64,000 nt of DNA, from contig JANPYM010000005.1 of NCBI GenBank assembly GCA_025890175.1, forward strand, positions 2,194,166-2,258,165, written 5' to 3'. Below the pieces are notes generated by a model. That model saw nothing but the letters and a program-made list of their open reading frames with translations, searched no databases and was not told the origin of the DNA. A program made the translations under genes and the position numbers. This DNA is from Ciborinia camelliae. Lineage: Eukaryota > Ascomycota > Leotiomycetes > Helotiales > Sclerotiniaceae. The stretch's first letter is position 1. Every line of letters starts with the position of its first letter. This document shows, piece after piece, positions 33,870-46,492 of the stretch.

Positions 33870-35266
33870 TTACGCAGAGCTAGGCTTCTCAAACAAGTAG
33901 TGGGATACACCCCAAGTATCTCCACCTTCATAGGCAAATAATTCGGCGCAGGCCAAGTAGAATATCTGCCAACGGTAGAACCACATCGCGGTATCCTTCT
34001 CGCCATACGTTTCTGTTAGGTGGGGCCAAATCTCCTGCTTGCTAGCTACCATCTTTGACAGCCAATCCTATATGATTCATTAGCATAGTAAACACAAGTT
34101 TGAACTGAACAATGGACATACCTCGCAAGTCTTTGCGTAATGATGTCCATTAACCCACCATTGCCTATCAAGCTTGAGATCTTTTTGGAAGAATAACAAC
34201 AGATCCGCAGAGGGCATGGTGCCTCCAGACTACAACATCAATGGGTCAGTAATTACATATCAAGGAAGGATTCTAGGGTATAATGAAGAACCAAAGCTAC
34301 GTCAGAAAGCGAAAATGATAAAGAAGATGAAATGGGGAAATTTATTAAAAAATAATTGGTTATACTCACGAAAAAGTGTGTACTCATCCATCCCTCCTCG
34401 AAATCATAAGGCGTAGTCTTATGTGCAAAGATATGGACAAACAATTTCCCTCCTGGCCTCAAGGCTTTTCCAACCTTTGACATCAGTAGTTCATAGTTCT
34501 TCATATGCTCAAAAAGCTTCACTATGTTAGCCATTGACTCAATTGAATACCTTACATGTGACTTGCCTCAATAGACACAACTCGGTCGAAACTCTCTTTT
34601 TCAAACTCGTAATCGACCACATTCCCAGTGATAACAGTCAGATTCTTGAATCCCTTCACCTTGGCTTTCTCATCAATGTACAGCTTCTGGGTTTTCGAAT
34701 TCGAAAACGCTGTGATCTTCGAATTTGGGAGAACTTCAGCAAAATACAATGCTCCCGAACCCCAACCGCATCTGAATATATCAGCCCTGTCGGTCTCACA
34801 CATTGGGCTCAAAGACTCGGAGTCACTCACCCAAGATCCAAAATGCTCATCCCATCTTTCAATCCCGCCTTCCTCACATACATCTCCAACATTTCTACTT
34901 CTGCCTGGCCCAACGTCTCACTCCCCTTCGGATACAAACAACAGCTATATTTCATTCTCGGGCCCAAACAAGCAGCGAGAACACCCGTTCCAACCTCATA
35001 ATGCTGTTCATTGGCAGCATCCGTCTCAATGGCAATAGGACGACTTCGAAGCAGATCTACATAGCTCATTTTACGCTCATAGGCTTCTTCCAGAGAGGTA
35101 CTCTTGATTAGCTCAATGCGCTCACGCAATTGGCGACGAATACCAAGGCGGATTACAGCATTTGGGAGATATCCCCCGTCGAGGATCCAGTCTGGCAGAT
35201 TGTTAGTTGCCACCGCTATCTATGTATGATTTTGAAATGAGGTAGACTGTAATTACCGTAGTTCAT
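33870..35266 (-). CDS. SAM methyltransferase, CFA-synthase/coclaurine NMT-like
   Basis: SAM-dependent methyltransferase of the cyclopropane-fatty-acid-synthase superfamily. Six exons: 35257-35266, 34831-35215, 34567-34771, 34370-34516, 34122-34229 and 33870-34067 (350 aa). SAM motif I is [20 protein letters not shown]; later [40 protein letters not shown], the [15 protein letters not shown] segment and [20 protein letters not shown] are typical of eukaryotic coclaurine N-methyltransferase-like members. The first exon is 10 nt (ATG plus seven), since the next exon begins with GTG. One intron (34517-34566) has a GC donor. Substrate is unknown: lipid or small amine. Confidence 0.88.
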
Positions 35267-35774
35267 GATTTTTTAGCTTGAGAATTGTCAGAAGTGGAGA
35301 ATTCACAGATGGTTTCAGTGATGGTAACTAGGTACGTATCTTGGGGAATTCGAGAAACTAAAAGACGAACCGTCGTTAGAAGTTCAGGAATCTAGTATTT
35401 AGGAATGCGGGGGTAGAAGGGTGTATATCAATTGATCATCGGAAAGATACTCCGGTAGGTATCCGTAGCTTCTTGTTAGCTTTTATACAAGTAGACACCT
35501 TCTTCAATGGTCGAAAAGTTGTGAATTTTAAAAGATTACCTAACAATCCGAATGAAAGTAATGTTCCAATTGAATTCAAAATTCCAATTAGATTCTATAT
35601 AATCTTACCAAATAAGTTCAGTATAAGGGATGAGTTCAAGAGTGAAGGATCTCTCATTATCGGATTGTAATATGAGTTTGTAAAACCCAATCTATACATG
35701 GATAATTCCAGCTTAGCTACATATATTATAAGTGCACCACCTAGTGTTTCTGGAATATTTGTTCACCGCAACCA
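35267..35774. other. Spacer between P5 ATPase and methyltransferase
   Basis: 508 bp, AT-rich; promoter of the methyltransferase and 3' region of the ATPase. Nothing else seen. Confidence 0.4.
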
Positions 35775-38700
35775 TTATTGCAGTGAACTTAAGCGCATCT
35801 CCTCTAACACCAATTTGTAAGTTTTTCTCTGCTTAGGTTTACGGGTGACCGATGTCTTCAAGGTACCCAAATACTTCCCAAGTTTCGGTAGTAGATAGTT
35901 TTCAGATGACCACGCCAATGAAATATATCCAATCCCTAAAATTAGGATAAATAGTTTAAAGTCCCAGCTCAATTCGGTCAGTTGCATGAAATTCGCCAAC
36001 AATTGGGAAGGATCAAAAAGCATATATAACGAGAACAACAACGCTACGACAATTGTAACGACAAAAGGTACTGGGAAAATGTCAGTCATCAAAAAGAGTA
36101 GAGGAAAGGGGTTAAAACGCTTACGGTTATGTGCCATGGATTGACGGAATGGCTTCCCCACACTCAAGACGATTCCAGAAAGGATGTACTCGAAGCAAGA
36201 TACCAAAAATAATGTAGTATTCTCCGAGTTTTCGATGTTGGATTCGTCCTTGTTAAGATGAGGAGGAATAAACCAAGGCTGACGTCGCACTGCCTGAAAT
36301 GCAACAGCTTGAATAAGGATGCAGATAGTGATTTGACCCAAGAGTGGCGTCAAAACTTTTCTCGACACAAGATTAGCTGTGGGACGTTTCTGGCATAGAG
36401 TAGGGAAAGGTCCAGTCCATCCCATGAAGATGGCAATAGGTAGGATTAGTATTAGATCAATGAAGAGAAATTGAAAATCCCCAAGATTTGATGCGGATGC
36501 GTACAGGAAGCTCACGGACGTAAATTGGATAGCCGAGTAGAGACTCATGTACTTAAAACAGCTGAAGCTGGTCACTAGGGCTGCTCGGCCCTCACGTATA
36601 ACTTCAGGAACGCAGGTGATGTCGAAAACTCGGCTGGTGAATGGTGCAGCGACTGAAGCTTCTGCCTCAGACAATGAGATGCCAACGTCTGCAGCTTTCA
36701 AAGCACCGCAATCATTTGCACCATCGCCGCAAAATCCACAGCAGTAGTCGATACTTTGAAGTTTCTCTACCAGCTCATGCTTCTCGTCGGGCGACATGCG
36801 CGCAAACACTTGACCACAGACTAGCATTCTTTGAAGAACGCTTGGGGGCGCAAAATCCACAACCCAGCGAAAAACGTCACCACTCACAGCTAAAGAGTAA
36901 TTCCTTAGATTGGATATATCATAAGGCAACGATGCGTCACCTTCAACAGGCGGAGGAAGTGGAGTAAGAGTTTGATCGTCGAGTGTGTAAATACCGTTGT
37001 CTATACTCTCCCATGATAATCGGGCTTTTGGGTCTAGAGAGTTCCCTTCTATAAAATGGGGCACGAAACAATGAGCGGTCTTGTCGATGAGATTGCATTC
37101 TCGAGCGACACTAATGGCCGTCAAGATATTGTCGCCTGTACACATGACTTTTCTAATACCAGCTTCAGTAAGCTCGTCCAATACACCGGCAGTGCTTGGT
37201 TTGAGCTTGTTCTCAAAAATGATGAACCCGAGAAAGTTCAGTTCCGATTCGGTGTCTTCGCGGCTCATCTTCTGCATTTTTACCCAGTTGAGCTTCTTGA
37301 TATGTTTCGTGGCACAAGCAATGACACGAAAGCCTCTGTGGGTATAATAGGCAAGAAGATCATCGTAATCACTGGGAAAGCTTTCAGCCTTGCAAATATC
37401 TTTCATGCATTCAGGCGCACCCTTTACATAAACGTCACACCCTTGAGACCCAAATTTCCGTGCGATCACACTGGCTCGGCGAAGTTGGGAGACAAACTCA
37501 AAGGACTTAATAACCCCAAGTTCGATAGGAGAGTTGTTGGTGTCGTCTTGATCATCCAAATCGTATTCCATCCCCGCCGGAGGCCGTGCAATTGAAGGCG
37601 ACAGCCCACCCGATTCCTCGTCCTCGGCATCGCCAGAGTTGTGCTGGCCTTCCTCAAAAGACCAACCAGTGAAGTCAAACATTTTCAAATCCAAGGGGTC
37701 CCCCATCAATTCATCATCAACAACTCGAAGGGAGTGGCATGTCGCCATCGTGTAAAGGATAGCTTTATGGATGTTGTAGTTGACGGTCGGGTCACGTTCG
37801 TAAGCCGCCCCAGGCAGCAATGACGGTGCATCGGTGAGTATATCACTGAATCTATTTGCGGGTTGGTGTACAGCTCTAATGCCAAGAACATCTAGACCAT
37901 CCTCAGTCAGTGTTCCAGTTTTGTCGAAACATACAATGTCGAGTTTTCCACCGACATTTACTCTCTGAGGACTGATACAAAATATCTGTTTCTTTCTAAG
38001 GCGTCCCAGAGCGAAATTGGTTCCAATCGTAAGCGTGGCAGGCAAAGCTGGCGGAACCACGATTGTTATCAGATCCAAAGCTCTAACAACAATCAAATGC
38101 CATGCCAAGTTCAAATGAACAAAGTTGATGAATGACGCAACAAATCCTAGCATCGCAATGCCACCCATAACAGATATGTACCGGAAGGAATCCCTGTAAA
38201 ACTTGAATCCTGAAGGCTTTGGAAAGAGCATGGATCTGACCAATGCACCTTTTGTGGTATTGAATCCTGTCCTGACAGCCATGGCAAGTCCAACTGCCTC
38301 GCCATCATTATCATCATGAGGACGGCGTGCCCTGATAATTTTAGTCCCACAAAATAAGAAGTGTTTTGCGAGCTCCGGTGCCACCGATGAAGCAGAAAGA
38401 TTAAGGAGACGCAAAGATTCATCAGTAGCTGGAACTTTAGACACAGGGACGGATTCGCCTAGAGAAGTCAGAATTTTATTGATATAAACGTTGTGGAGGC
38501 CTTACCGGTGAGCATGCTTTCATTAACAATGCAATCTCCAGCCAGCAATAGACTATCACAGGGAAATTGTCCTAGGGCTGGATCAGTAACCTCGTAGATA
38601 TCTCCTGGAACAAGTTCACTCGATGGAACATAGCGCCCTAAAAAAGTTAGTAAGTGCTGCTAGGAGAATAAGACTGCGTGACCCACAAAATGAATTGCGT

Positions 38701-40451
38701 AGGACACGAACGTCACATTCGAATCTTGAGATTTCTCTCAATCGCTTCATCGTCTTTGATATCCAATTATTAGTTTGAATTATAAAGGTCTGTCGGTTAT
38801 ATACTCACTGATTTGGTCTCAAGAAGTGTAGTAGTAATGCTCACAGCTGATATGACGAATATACATGCAGCATAGTAATAGTACTGATCCATTGACCATA
38901 GAATAAGACTGGCCACTTGAAAGACATAAAATGGATGGAAAGCCTGACCTGTTTAGTAGGCCATTTCTCTAGGTTAGGGGCTCAGGTGTAAATACCTCAT
39001 CTATTAGAAGTTGTGGGACAGTCTTCTGCTTGATGTCGATCAAATTGTTCCCGAAAACAAGCTCTCTGTTCTCCTTCTCCTCCCCGCTAATTCCAGAACG
39101 AATAGATTTCACATCAGTCCATGACGGGTCCTTCCAGCCTAGAAGATCCTGGTTAGTACGGTGCGATCATGGCGGTAGAATACGTTAGACACGAAATAGC
39201 CCATGGTTTCCAATAGCCCGGACTGCAGCCCGGCAACAAGAGGGTCTAAAAACCTGAATCTCTATGAGATATTGAATCAATTCGACATATTAAATCCGTT
39301 GAAGAGATTGAATCCATTTATAATATCAAATTATGTCTAAGGATTCCCAGGGAGGGACTCGAACAATCAAAATTTCGGAATTTGGGCTGTCTTTTGAACC
39401 ACTGGAAACCCAGAAGGAGTTGAATGAAAAGGATACTCACTGTTACATAGGACGAATCTATCCTTCAATGGATTGAATGAAAATCGCATGTAGCGATAGT
39501 CAAGAATGCGCAAGTTGTCCAAGACTGGGTCGTCATCATAATCGTAAGACATGGAATACTTTTTTTCGGAAAGGCCGAAGACTGTAGACAGAGACCGTCC
39601 ATATTCTTTTGAATCGACAGATTGAACTACAAATTCTCCCCATTGGTTCTATGCACACAAATCAAGTCAGCACGCCTGTGATTTTATAGTTTAAGGGAAC
39701 ACATAGAGTAGGTTGGAAATGATATTGGAATTTTGAATATATGTTTACTGACTTCAATGACTACCCAAGTACAGTCCCTCAAAGATGATGGTATTCCAAT
39801 GATACGGACTTGCCAGCGGGGCAACCATCGTAACAAAAGATAACCAAGACCAAAGGAAAGTATACAGAGGGCTAAGTACAACGCAAACCCAAAAGTACTT
39901 GTTCGAAAGCCAGCCACTACTATAGTAAGGTCCTCTGTGATAATGTATATTTTTTGATTCGTTCGATAACCTTGTCCAAGGTTACTTCCATCCGTCCTGG
40001 CACTATCGCTGCGTAATAATCGATCATGCACGGAATTTCTGGATTCCACAGTTGATATCCTAGCCAGTTCGACAGCTTCTAATTCCGAGTCCTCCTCTTG
40101 AAATTCATCATCGTCTTCCTCATCTATTATAGCACTATCGTCTTCCTCCTCGGCACTTAGTAAAAGCTCATCGTCGCCCTCGTTTTCTTGATAATAAGTG
40201 AAACTTGCGGTAGAGTCTGCTCGGGGCCGTCGATGCGCGAAGGATGCAATACTAGAAGGTACCGATTCAGAGACTGCACCCGAGAACATCTCATCTTGTG
40301 CCATCTCAACATCATCCATGAAGCTTGCAGTGGACATGTTGGAGTTTCTCCTGTACAGCCCATGGTAACTTGTTCCTCTCTGGCTATGGGTTGCGATCGA
40401 GCTGGTTCGCCGTGGCCGATGACCTACAGCGGTACCATTGGACTCTGTCAT
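35775..40451 (-). CDS. YPK9: P5B-type ATPase (Ypk9/ATP13A2-like)
   Basis: Vacuolar or lysosomal P5 ATPase; human ATP13A2 exports polyamines and yeast Ypk9 protects against metals. Seven exons: 39753-40451, 39441-39648, 38996-39138, 38809-38943, 38687-38753, 38506-38637 and 35775-38458 (1355 aa). About 170 disordered, acidic residues precede the first helices ([20 protein letters not shown]). The actuator region has [11 protein letters not shown] and [31 protein letters not shown] with PPALP is the P5B mark in helix 4; the phosphorylation site is [17 protein letters not shown], and the hinge is [17 protein letters not shown]. Six C-terminal helices follow. The sixth intron counted from the 3' end (39139-39440) is long at 302 nt. 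It diverges from NAP1. Confidence 0.95.
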
Positions 40452-40929
40452 TTTTTGATGAAAGGAATACGCCTTGGGCGTATCTCTAAAGAATTATGAA
40501 AACGAAATATAAAATGAAATATACATTATAAGTGAAGGCAGAATGTTGGCAACCAACCTGTGGAAATATAGAACTTCTCGTAGCGCGGCGCGATTCACGG
40601 GCAACTCCTACCTACTACTACCTAGGTAATTAATACCCTACCTGCCTAGGTACGTCCCGGGGCTAAAGGTACCTAGGTAGGTTATCTTGGTAACCGTAAC
40701 CTGTAGCCTCAGGTTTTGGCCCCGCCTTATCGGTTATTTTGGTAGGTACTCGTAGCCCGCAATCACAATCTGAACAAATCTTGGACGCTAAGGTCACAAC
40801 AACTTCTCAACCTCCACCTCAAGAACTTTTTCTACCAAGAACATCGCCACAAGACAAAATCTCTTCCACCCAAGAGATACCTTCGTTATTCTATCAACTT
40901 CCTCAGATAATTTGAAAGAATAAGACAAA
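40452..40929. promoter_or_regulatory. Divergent promoter region YPK9/NAP1
   Basis: 478 bp. It contains an extended CCTAGGTA/GGTACCTAGGTAGG cluster at about 40610-40685. No gene. Confidence 0.35.
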
Positions 40930-42365
40930 ATGTCGGACATTCCAAAGAAAAATAACCCTCAAACGGCTCCGTAAGTTTAAAAACAGACATTCCCAATAGA
41001 ACAAAAAATTCCGTTTACAGTATTGACGATTTATTTACCAGTACTCCTCAAAATACCCCAATGAATAACGCTCCTATTTCATCGCATGCTCAGCAACCTG
41101 GTGTTGGCACGATCAAGGAAGGTATGTTGTTACTCCGTCCTACACCGAGTTTTCTAAGCCAATGACTGACATGCATTTTGCAGAGGAGTTCGACCGCGCT
41201 GCAGCAGCCTCTATCTTCGCACAAAACCCAAAACTTGTCCAAATGATCCAAGGAAAGCTTGGCTCTCTTGTTGGTCGGTCATCTGGTTATGTCGAGTCTC
41301 TTCCTACACCCGTTCGTCGTCGCGTTGCCGGTCTTAAGGGCGTTCAAAAGGAACATTCGAAGTTAGAAGCCGAGTTCCAGGAAGAGGTCTTGGAGCTTGA
41401 GAAGAAGTACTTTGCCAAGTTTACTCCTTTGTACCAAAAGCGAGCCAAGATCGTCAACGGCGAAGTCGAGCCCACCGAGGAGGAAATTAAATTGGGTGAG
41501 GAGGATGATGAAGAGCACGATGGAGAACAAGCCGAAAAGTCAGATGAGACCGCTGAGAAGATTGCCGGTATTCCAGAGTTCTGGTTGTCCGCCATGAAGA
41601 ACCAAGTTTCACTTGCCGAGATGATCACAGATAGAGATGAGGCCGCTCTCAAGGACTTGACCGATATACAAATGGAATACCTCGACAAACCTGGTTTCCG
41701 TTTGATTTTCCAATTCGCCGACAACGAGTTCTTCACCAACAAGATAATCACCAAGACATATTTCTATCAAAACGAGAGTGGTTACGGTGGAGACTTCATC
41801 TATGACCATGCTGAAGGTGACAAGATCAACTGGAAGGATGGCAAAGACTTGACTGTTCGAGTTGAGAGCAAGAAGCAACGCAACAAGAGTAAGTTTAAAT
41901 ATGTTACAGTTTGGCAACGTCCGAACCTTACTAATTCTTATTTTAGACACAAAGCAAACCCGTGTTGTCAAGAAGACTGTCCCAACAGAGTCCTTCTTCA
42001 ACTTCTTCTCCCCACCAAAAGCACCTACAGATGAGGACGATGACGAGATGGCTGAGGATATCGAAGAGCGCCTCGAGCTTGACTACCAATTGGGTGAGGA
42101 TATCAAGGAGAAGCTTATTCCACGTGCAATCGATTGGTTCACTGGTGAGGCTCTTCAGTTCGAGGAATTGGATGACGATATGGAGGAGGGTGATTTTGAG
42201 GATGAAGATGATGAGGAAGATATGAGTGAAGACCGTGATGATGATGAAGATGAGTCAGACGATGATGTAAGTTGTGATGCAGCCGTTTTATCTACATAAA
42301 CTAACACAAGTTAGGATGATGCTGCGAAACCCAAGCAGGAGGCCGCTGAGTGCAAGCAGAGTTAG
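40930..42365 (+). CDS. NAP1: Nucleosome assembly protein 1
   Basis: Histone H2A-H2B chaperone. Five exons: 40930-40970, 41021-41121, 41184-41888, 41947-42266 and 42315-42365 (405 aa). A disordered head is followed by the NAP fold: [20 protein letters not shown] (dimerisation helix), [45 protein letters not shown]-like [19 protein letters not shown], and [14 protein letters not shown]. The C-terminus is the usual acidic tail ([19 protein letters not shown]). An acidic insert [14 protein letters not shown] sits between the dimerisation helix and the core. Confidence 0.96.
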
Positions 42366-43424
42366 ATGAAATTTTGAGGTTTATCGGCATTTTCACTCCG
42401 CTGACTCCCTTTAAGGACGTCCTTGGCCTACAAGTACCTCCGAAGTGCTTTTGGCACATAATGTCGTTCAGGAAGAACAGTCCGCAATTGCATAGGTATT
42501 TTTCCCAACTGCATTTTGATCCGGTATTTTACTCGCTTCTATTAGAATAGCCTAATTGCTTAAGAAGCCTGTCTATCTTGTCCCTTCCATACTATCGATC
42601 TTTACTTTTTTACTGGTACAATGCATTGGCGTATGTAGATTTGTTCCCAAGAAAAGTCAAAATTACAATCATGATTCCGCTTTCATGCAAGCCCGTATTT
42701 GCAAGTGAGGACCAAATGAAATGAAGTAAAATGAAATGAATGAATGCAAGCTCAAACATTGAGGTTAGGTAGGGTAGGGGTAGGCACTGAAGGCAATATT
42801 CCTCTCTTCTACCTCGTACACATCACTCCTGAGTCCTCACCCCTCACCTCTCACCTCTCACCCCTCACCCCCGGCCATCATCATTATCATCATCATCTCG
42901 AAATCCTCTGAACATACCATTATGGACCTTACTAGTTACCTACCTACAGGTAAAGGTCCTCCGTACACCCGACATGTCTACCTAGTATCACCTGCAAATC
43001 TCATCATCGTATTGAAAACAATCATCACAATTTGGCCCCGCATCAACAAAATTTACAGGAAAATTAATTAAAATTGAAACTTTGCAGGGCCCTTTTTCCC
43101 AAGACTTCAGCCTTTCTGAATACTAGGGTATATATCGAATGTTCATTGGTAGATTTTATAAACCCTGTTAGTTTCCTTGTTTCGGAGCCTCGTGGTGATG
43201 ACGCGATTTTGGGGAGAAAAGCAGAAGGCAATAGTTTGCGAGTTTGCTAGCCTGTCATGTCATGCTCTTTATAATAATGTTGCCTTTAACCTCCGTATAT
43301 TTTCTCATCTTCTAAATTGACTCACTCCCTCTAGAAACATAAATTGTTTGATTGTTCCTCGCAATTCTTTCATTTTTTCTTCTTCTTCATTCTTCATATT
43401 TATCAATCAATTATTTAAAACAAA
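42366..43424. other. Intergenic, 1.06 kb, CT-rich
   Basis: Contains CTCACCCCTCACCTCT-type repeats (about 42835-42872), an ATCATC run, a short AGGTACCT-type site near 42935-42985, and AT/CT-rich promoter sequence before SER3. No gene seen. Confidence 0.4.
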
Positions 43425-45153
43425 ATGACTTCACCACAGGATATCGTTGGGGCCAGCGGCCTTGCAAGAATGGTTGCTAATAGCATCAGCATTTCCCCTT
43501 CAGCAACAACTTTTCATTCCCCGCCATCAAGCTTTGGTGTTGGCTCGATTCGGAGAGCTTCTACACAAACTAATGCAAAGGTATTGAAGCCTTTTGACAC
43601 CCAAGATATCAAGATTTTGCTCTTGGAAAATGTCAATCAAAGCGGAATAGATATTCTTTCTGATCAAGGATACCAAGTTGAAGCGTTGAAATCTTCCTTG
43701 CCGGAGAACGAACTGATTGAAAAGATTCGGTACGATTTACGCATTCAAATGAGAAAGGTGTCTTGCTAATAACTATTCTATAGATCCGTCCACGTCATTG
43801 GAATTAGATCAAAAACTAAGCTCAGCGAGAAAGTCCTTCGTGAAGCCAAGAATCTGATTGTGGTGGGATGTTTCTGTATTGGCACAAATCAAGTCGACCT
43901 CGAATATGCTGCCGCACATGGGATTGCAGTCTTCAACTCCCCCTTTGCCAACTCTCGAAGTGTAGCAGAATTAGTCATTGCGGAGATCATAGTTCTTGCC
44001 CGTCAACTCGGTGACCGATCGAACGAATTGCACAATGGGACTTGGAACAAGGTTAGCAACAAATGCTGGGAAATTCGTGGAAAAACTCTCGGTATGTTAT
44101 CCTGCATATGCCTTCTTCCTCCTGAGGCTAATTCTTAAATTTCAGGTATAATTGGTTACGGTCATATTGGTTCACAACTATCTGTTCTTGCCGAAGCCAT
44201 GGGTATGTCGGTAATATACTACGATGTTATCAACCTCATGGCATTGGGCACTGCTAAACAGGTTGCTACACTGAACGAATTACTCAATACCGCGGACTTC
44301 GTTACATGTCACGTTCCCGAACTTCCAGAGACTAAGAATCTTATTGGCAAAGCACAATTCGACCAAATGAAGGATGGTAGCTATCTTATAAACGCATCCC
44401 GTGGAAGCGTGATTGATATTCCAGCTCTCATTGAAGCCTCAAGAACCGGAAAGATTGCTGGTGCAGCTTTGGACGTATACCCAAGTGAACCAGGTGGAAA
44501 TGGACCTTATTTCACAAACAGTCTAAATTCTTGGGCGGAGGATCTTCGTAGTCTCAAGAATATCATTCTCAGTCCTCACATTGGTGGGAGTACCGAGGAA
44601 GCTCAACGTGCTATTGGTGTTGAAGGTATGTGCTTTTTCAATATGGGAATTGTCAGTAACTTACATGATTTCTTAGTTGGCGATGCCCTCGTTAGATATG
44701 TCAACTCGGGTGTTACCCTTGGAGCTGTGAACTTACCGGAGGTCAACCTTCGTTCTCTTACACTGGACGAGTCCAACCACGCAAGAGTAAGTTTATTTGT
44801 CTCGAATTGTACAATAACTTTACTGATCTGATCTAATTAGGTCATCTACATCCATCACAACATTCCGGGTGTTTTGAGAAAGGTTAACGAAATCCTCGGT
44901 GACCACAATGTAGACAAACAAATTACTGATAACAAGGGCGATGTATGCAGATTGAGTCTTTCCTACTTTCTGAAAACGTGCTAATAGCATTTAGGTCGCC
45001 TATCTCATGGCTGATATCAGCAATGTACGAACTAGCGATCTGAAGGAGATCGCTGATAATTTGGAAGCTTTGAGCTGTAAGTCCTTCTACAATCATATCA
45101 ATCATTCAATACTAACATACGTAGCACGTATTCTCACCCGTGTGCTTTATTAA
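43425..45153 (+). CDS. SER3: D-3-phosphoglycerate dehydrogenase
   Basis: First enzyme of serine synthesis: oxidises 3-phosphoglycerate with NAD+. Seven exons: 43425-43729, 43784-44091, 44146-44625, 44677-44786, 44841-44942, 44995-45076 and 45125-45153 (471 aa). After a Ser-rich head come ILLLENVNQSGIDILSDQGY and IGIRSKTKLSEKVL; the NAD-binding glycines are in LGIIGYGHIGSQLSVLAEAM. Catalytic features are NASRGSVIDIPAL (Arg), the Glu-containing DVYPSEPGG, and SPHIGGSTEEAQ (His). The C-terminus is an ACT domain (VIYIHHNIPGVLRKVNEILG, VAYLMADIS) that usually gives feedback control by serine. Confidence 0.95.
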
Positions 45154-46492
45154 ATGATGAAGAAATAGATTTGGATGTGACTGTTTGCATTGGGGGTTTT
45201 GAATTAAAAGGCCATTCAACAGGAGTGGCGGCGCTTGGCTTGGGATTGCATCCAGACAACCCCCTCAACACGAGCAGGGCAGGTATTAGACCAGACAAAA
45301 GTTGATATTAGAATCGGGAAGTAGAACTGGAAGTAGAACTGGAAGGTGTTGCATTGTAGGAATTGGATACAATCCAATGGATTTTGTTTTTAAGAAAAAA
45401 AATTGAAGGCCCACAAATGTACAAGACTATGAACTATTATTTGCAGCATGCCCAGGTGTTCAAAGAAGAATATACACCAGCTCAAGGCAGAATATGCCTG
45501 CTACCTATACAGGTAGCGGTATTCTGCTAACCTCGCAACTTGACCATCCTATCCATAGTATTATAATATGAATTCATCAACAATAAATGTGTAAATAAAT
45601 TACAACAAGATGATCAAGTACAGAGTTCTCTGCAAGCATGTATCTTTCCGGAAACTTCATGCTGAGTTCCCCCAACTACCATCTTCCAACTTTGAGCCAA
45701 ATATTAATCAAACAAGATAGACAAAATTTCAACGATAAACATAAATCAAACAACATTACATCTATACCTAGATAGTTGCACGTTCCAGAAGATTTGATTT
45801 CGGCATTTGGCTTTGAATTCTCCCAGTGGACACTTTGGATTATACACTACTGTATACACGTTACCATAGTGAATCGAAGCGGTGAGATCCCCCCCCTATG
45901 TTATGTATGATATGATTCGTCAAATAGAAACTGTTGTTGGATTCAACTGGAATTGTATCAATATCAGACATTGACAGATTCCAATTCTTTTTCACTTAGG
46001 GTTATAGAATATATTTGTTAAATATGTTAATAAGAAAGTGAAGACATTCCATTCTTGAATTTGGACATCTGAACTTCTAAAAAGCCAATAGTAGTAGTCT
46101 TTGTCCCACATTCACAGAAATAGGAGACACCGGGAATGGGAGTCTGGTTGTATTTTGTAACAAAAATATTTTAGCATATTTTAGCGTGCCAAGACATATC
46201 CCTGTCGACGACTGAGCTCTGGACAAGCATCCTATATCCCAAATACAGTGGTTCTTAAACCTCCTTACCATCTACTACGAATGCATCTTGTAACTATTTT
46301 ACAAAGAAGACGAAGACAGGTCATTTGTGGTGGTGTATCTTAAACAGCTTTCTTCTTGTCTACTTGAACACACCTTTACGATCAGGGTGGTTCATTTTAT
46401 GCAGACTGATCCTGGAACAGTTGCGTTCCCATTATTATACCAGTTGAACCAATTCTAGGACGGGCAGGTTCTCGACAATCAACATCGCCATC
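45154..46492. other. Intergenic, 1.3 kb, AT-rich
   Basis: 3' region of SER3 and promoter of the myosin gene. No open frame with recognisable content. Confidence 0.45.

Noticed and set aside
39340..39420. tRNA-like B box (GTTCGAGTCCC on the minus strand) in the long YPK9 intron
   Set aside because: The flanking bases do not form a T stem, no matching acceptor stem or A box is found at the right distance, and a spliced protein model explains the sequence as intron.
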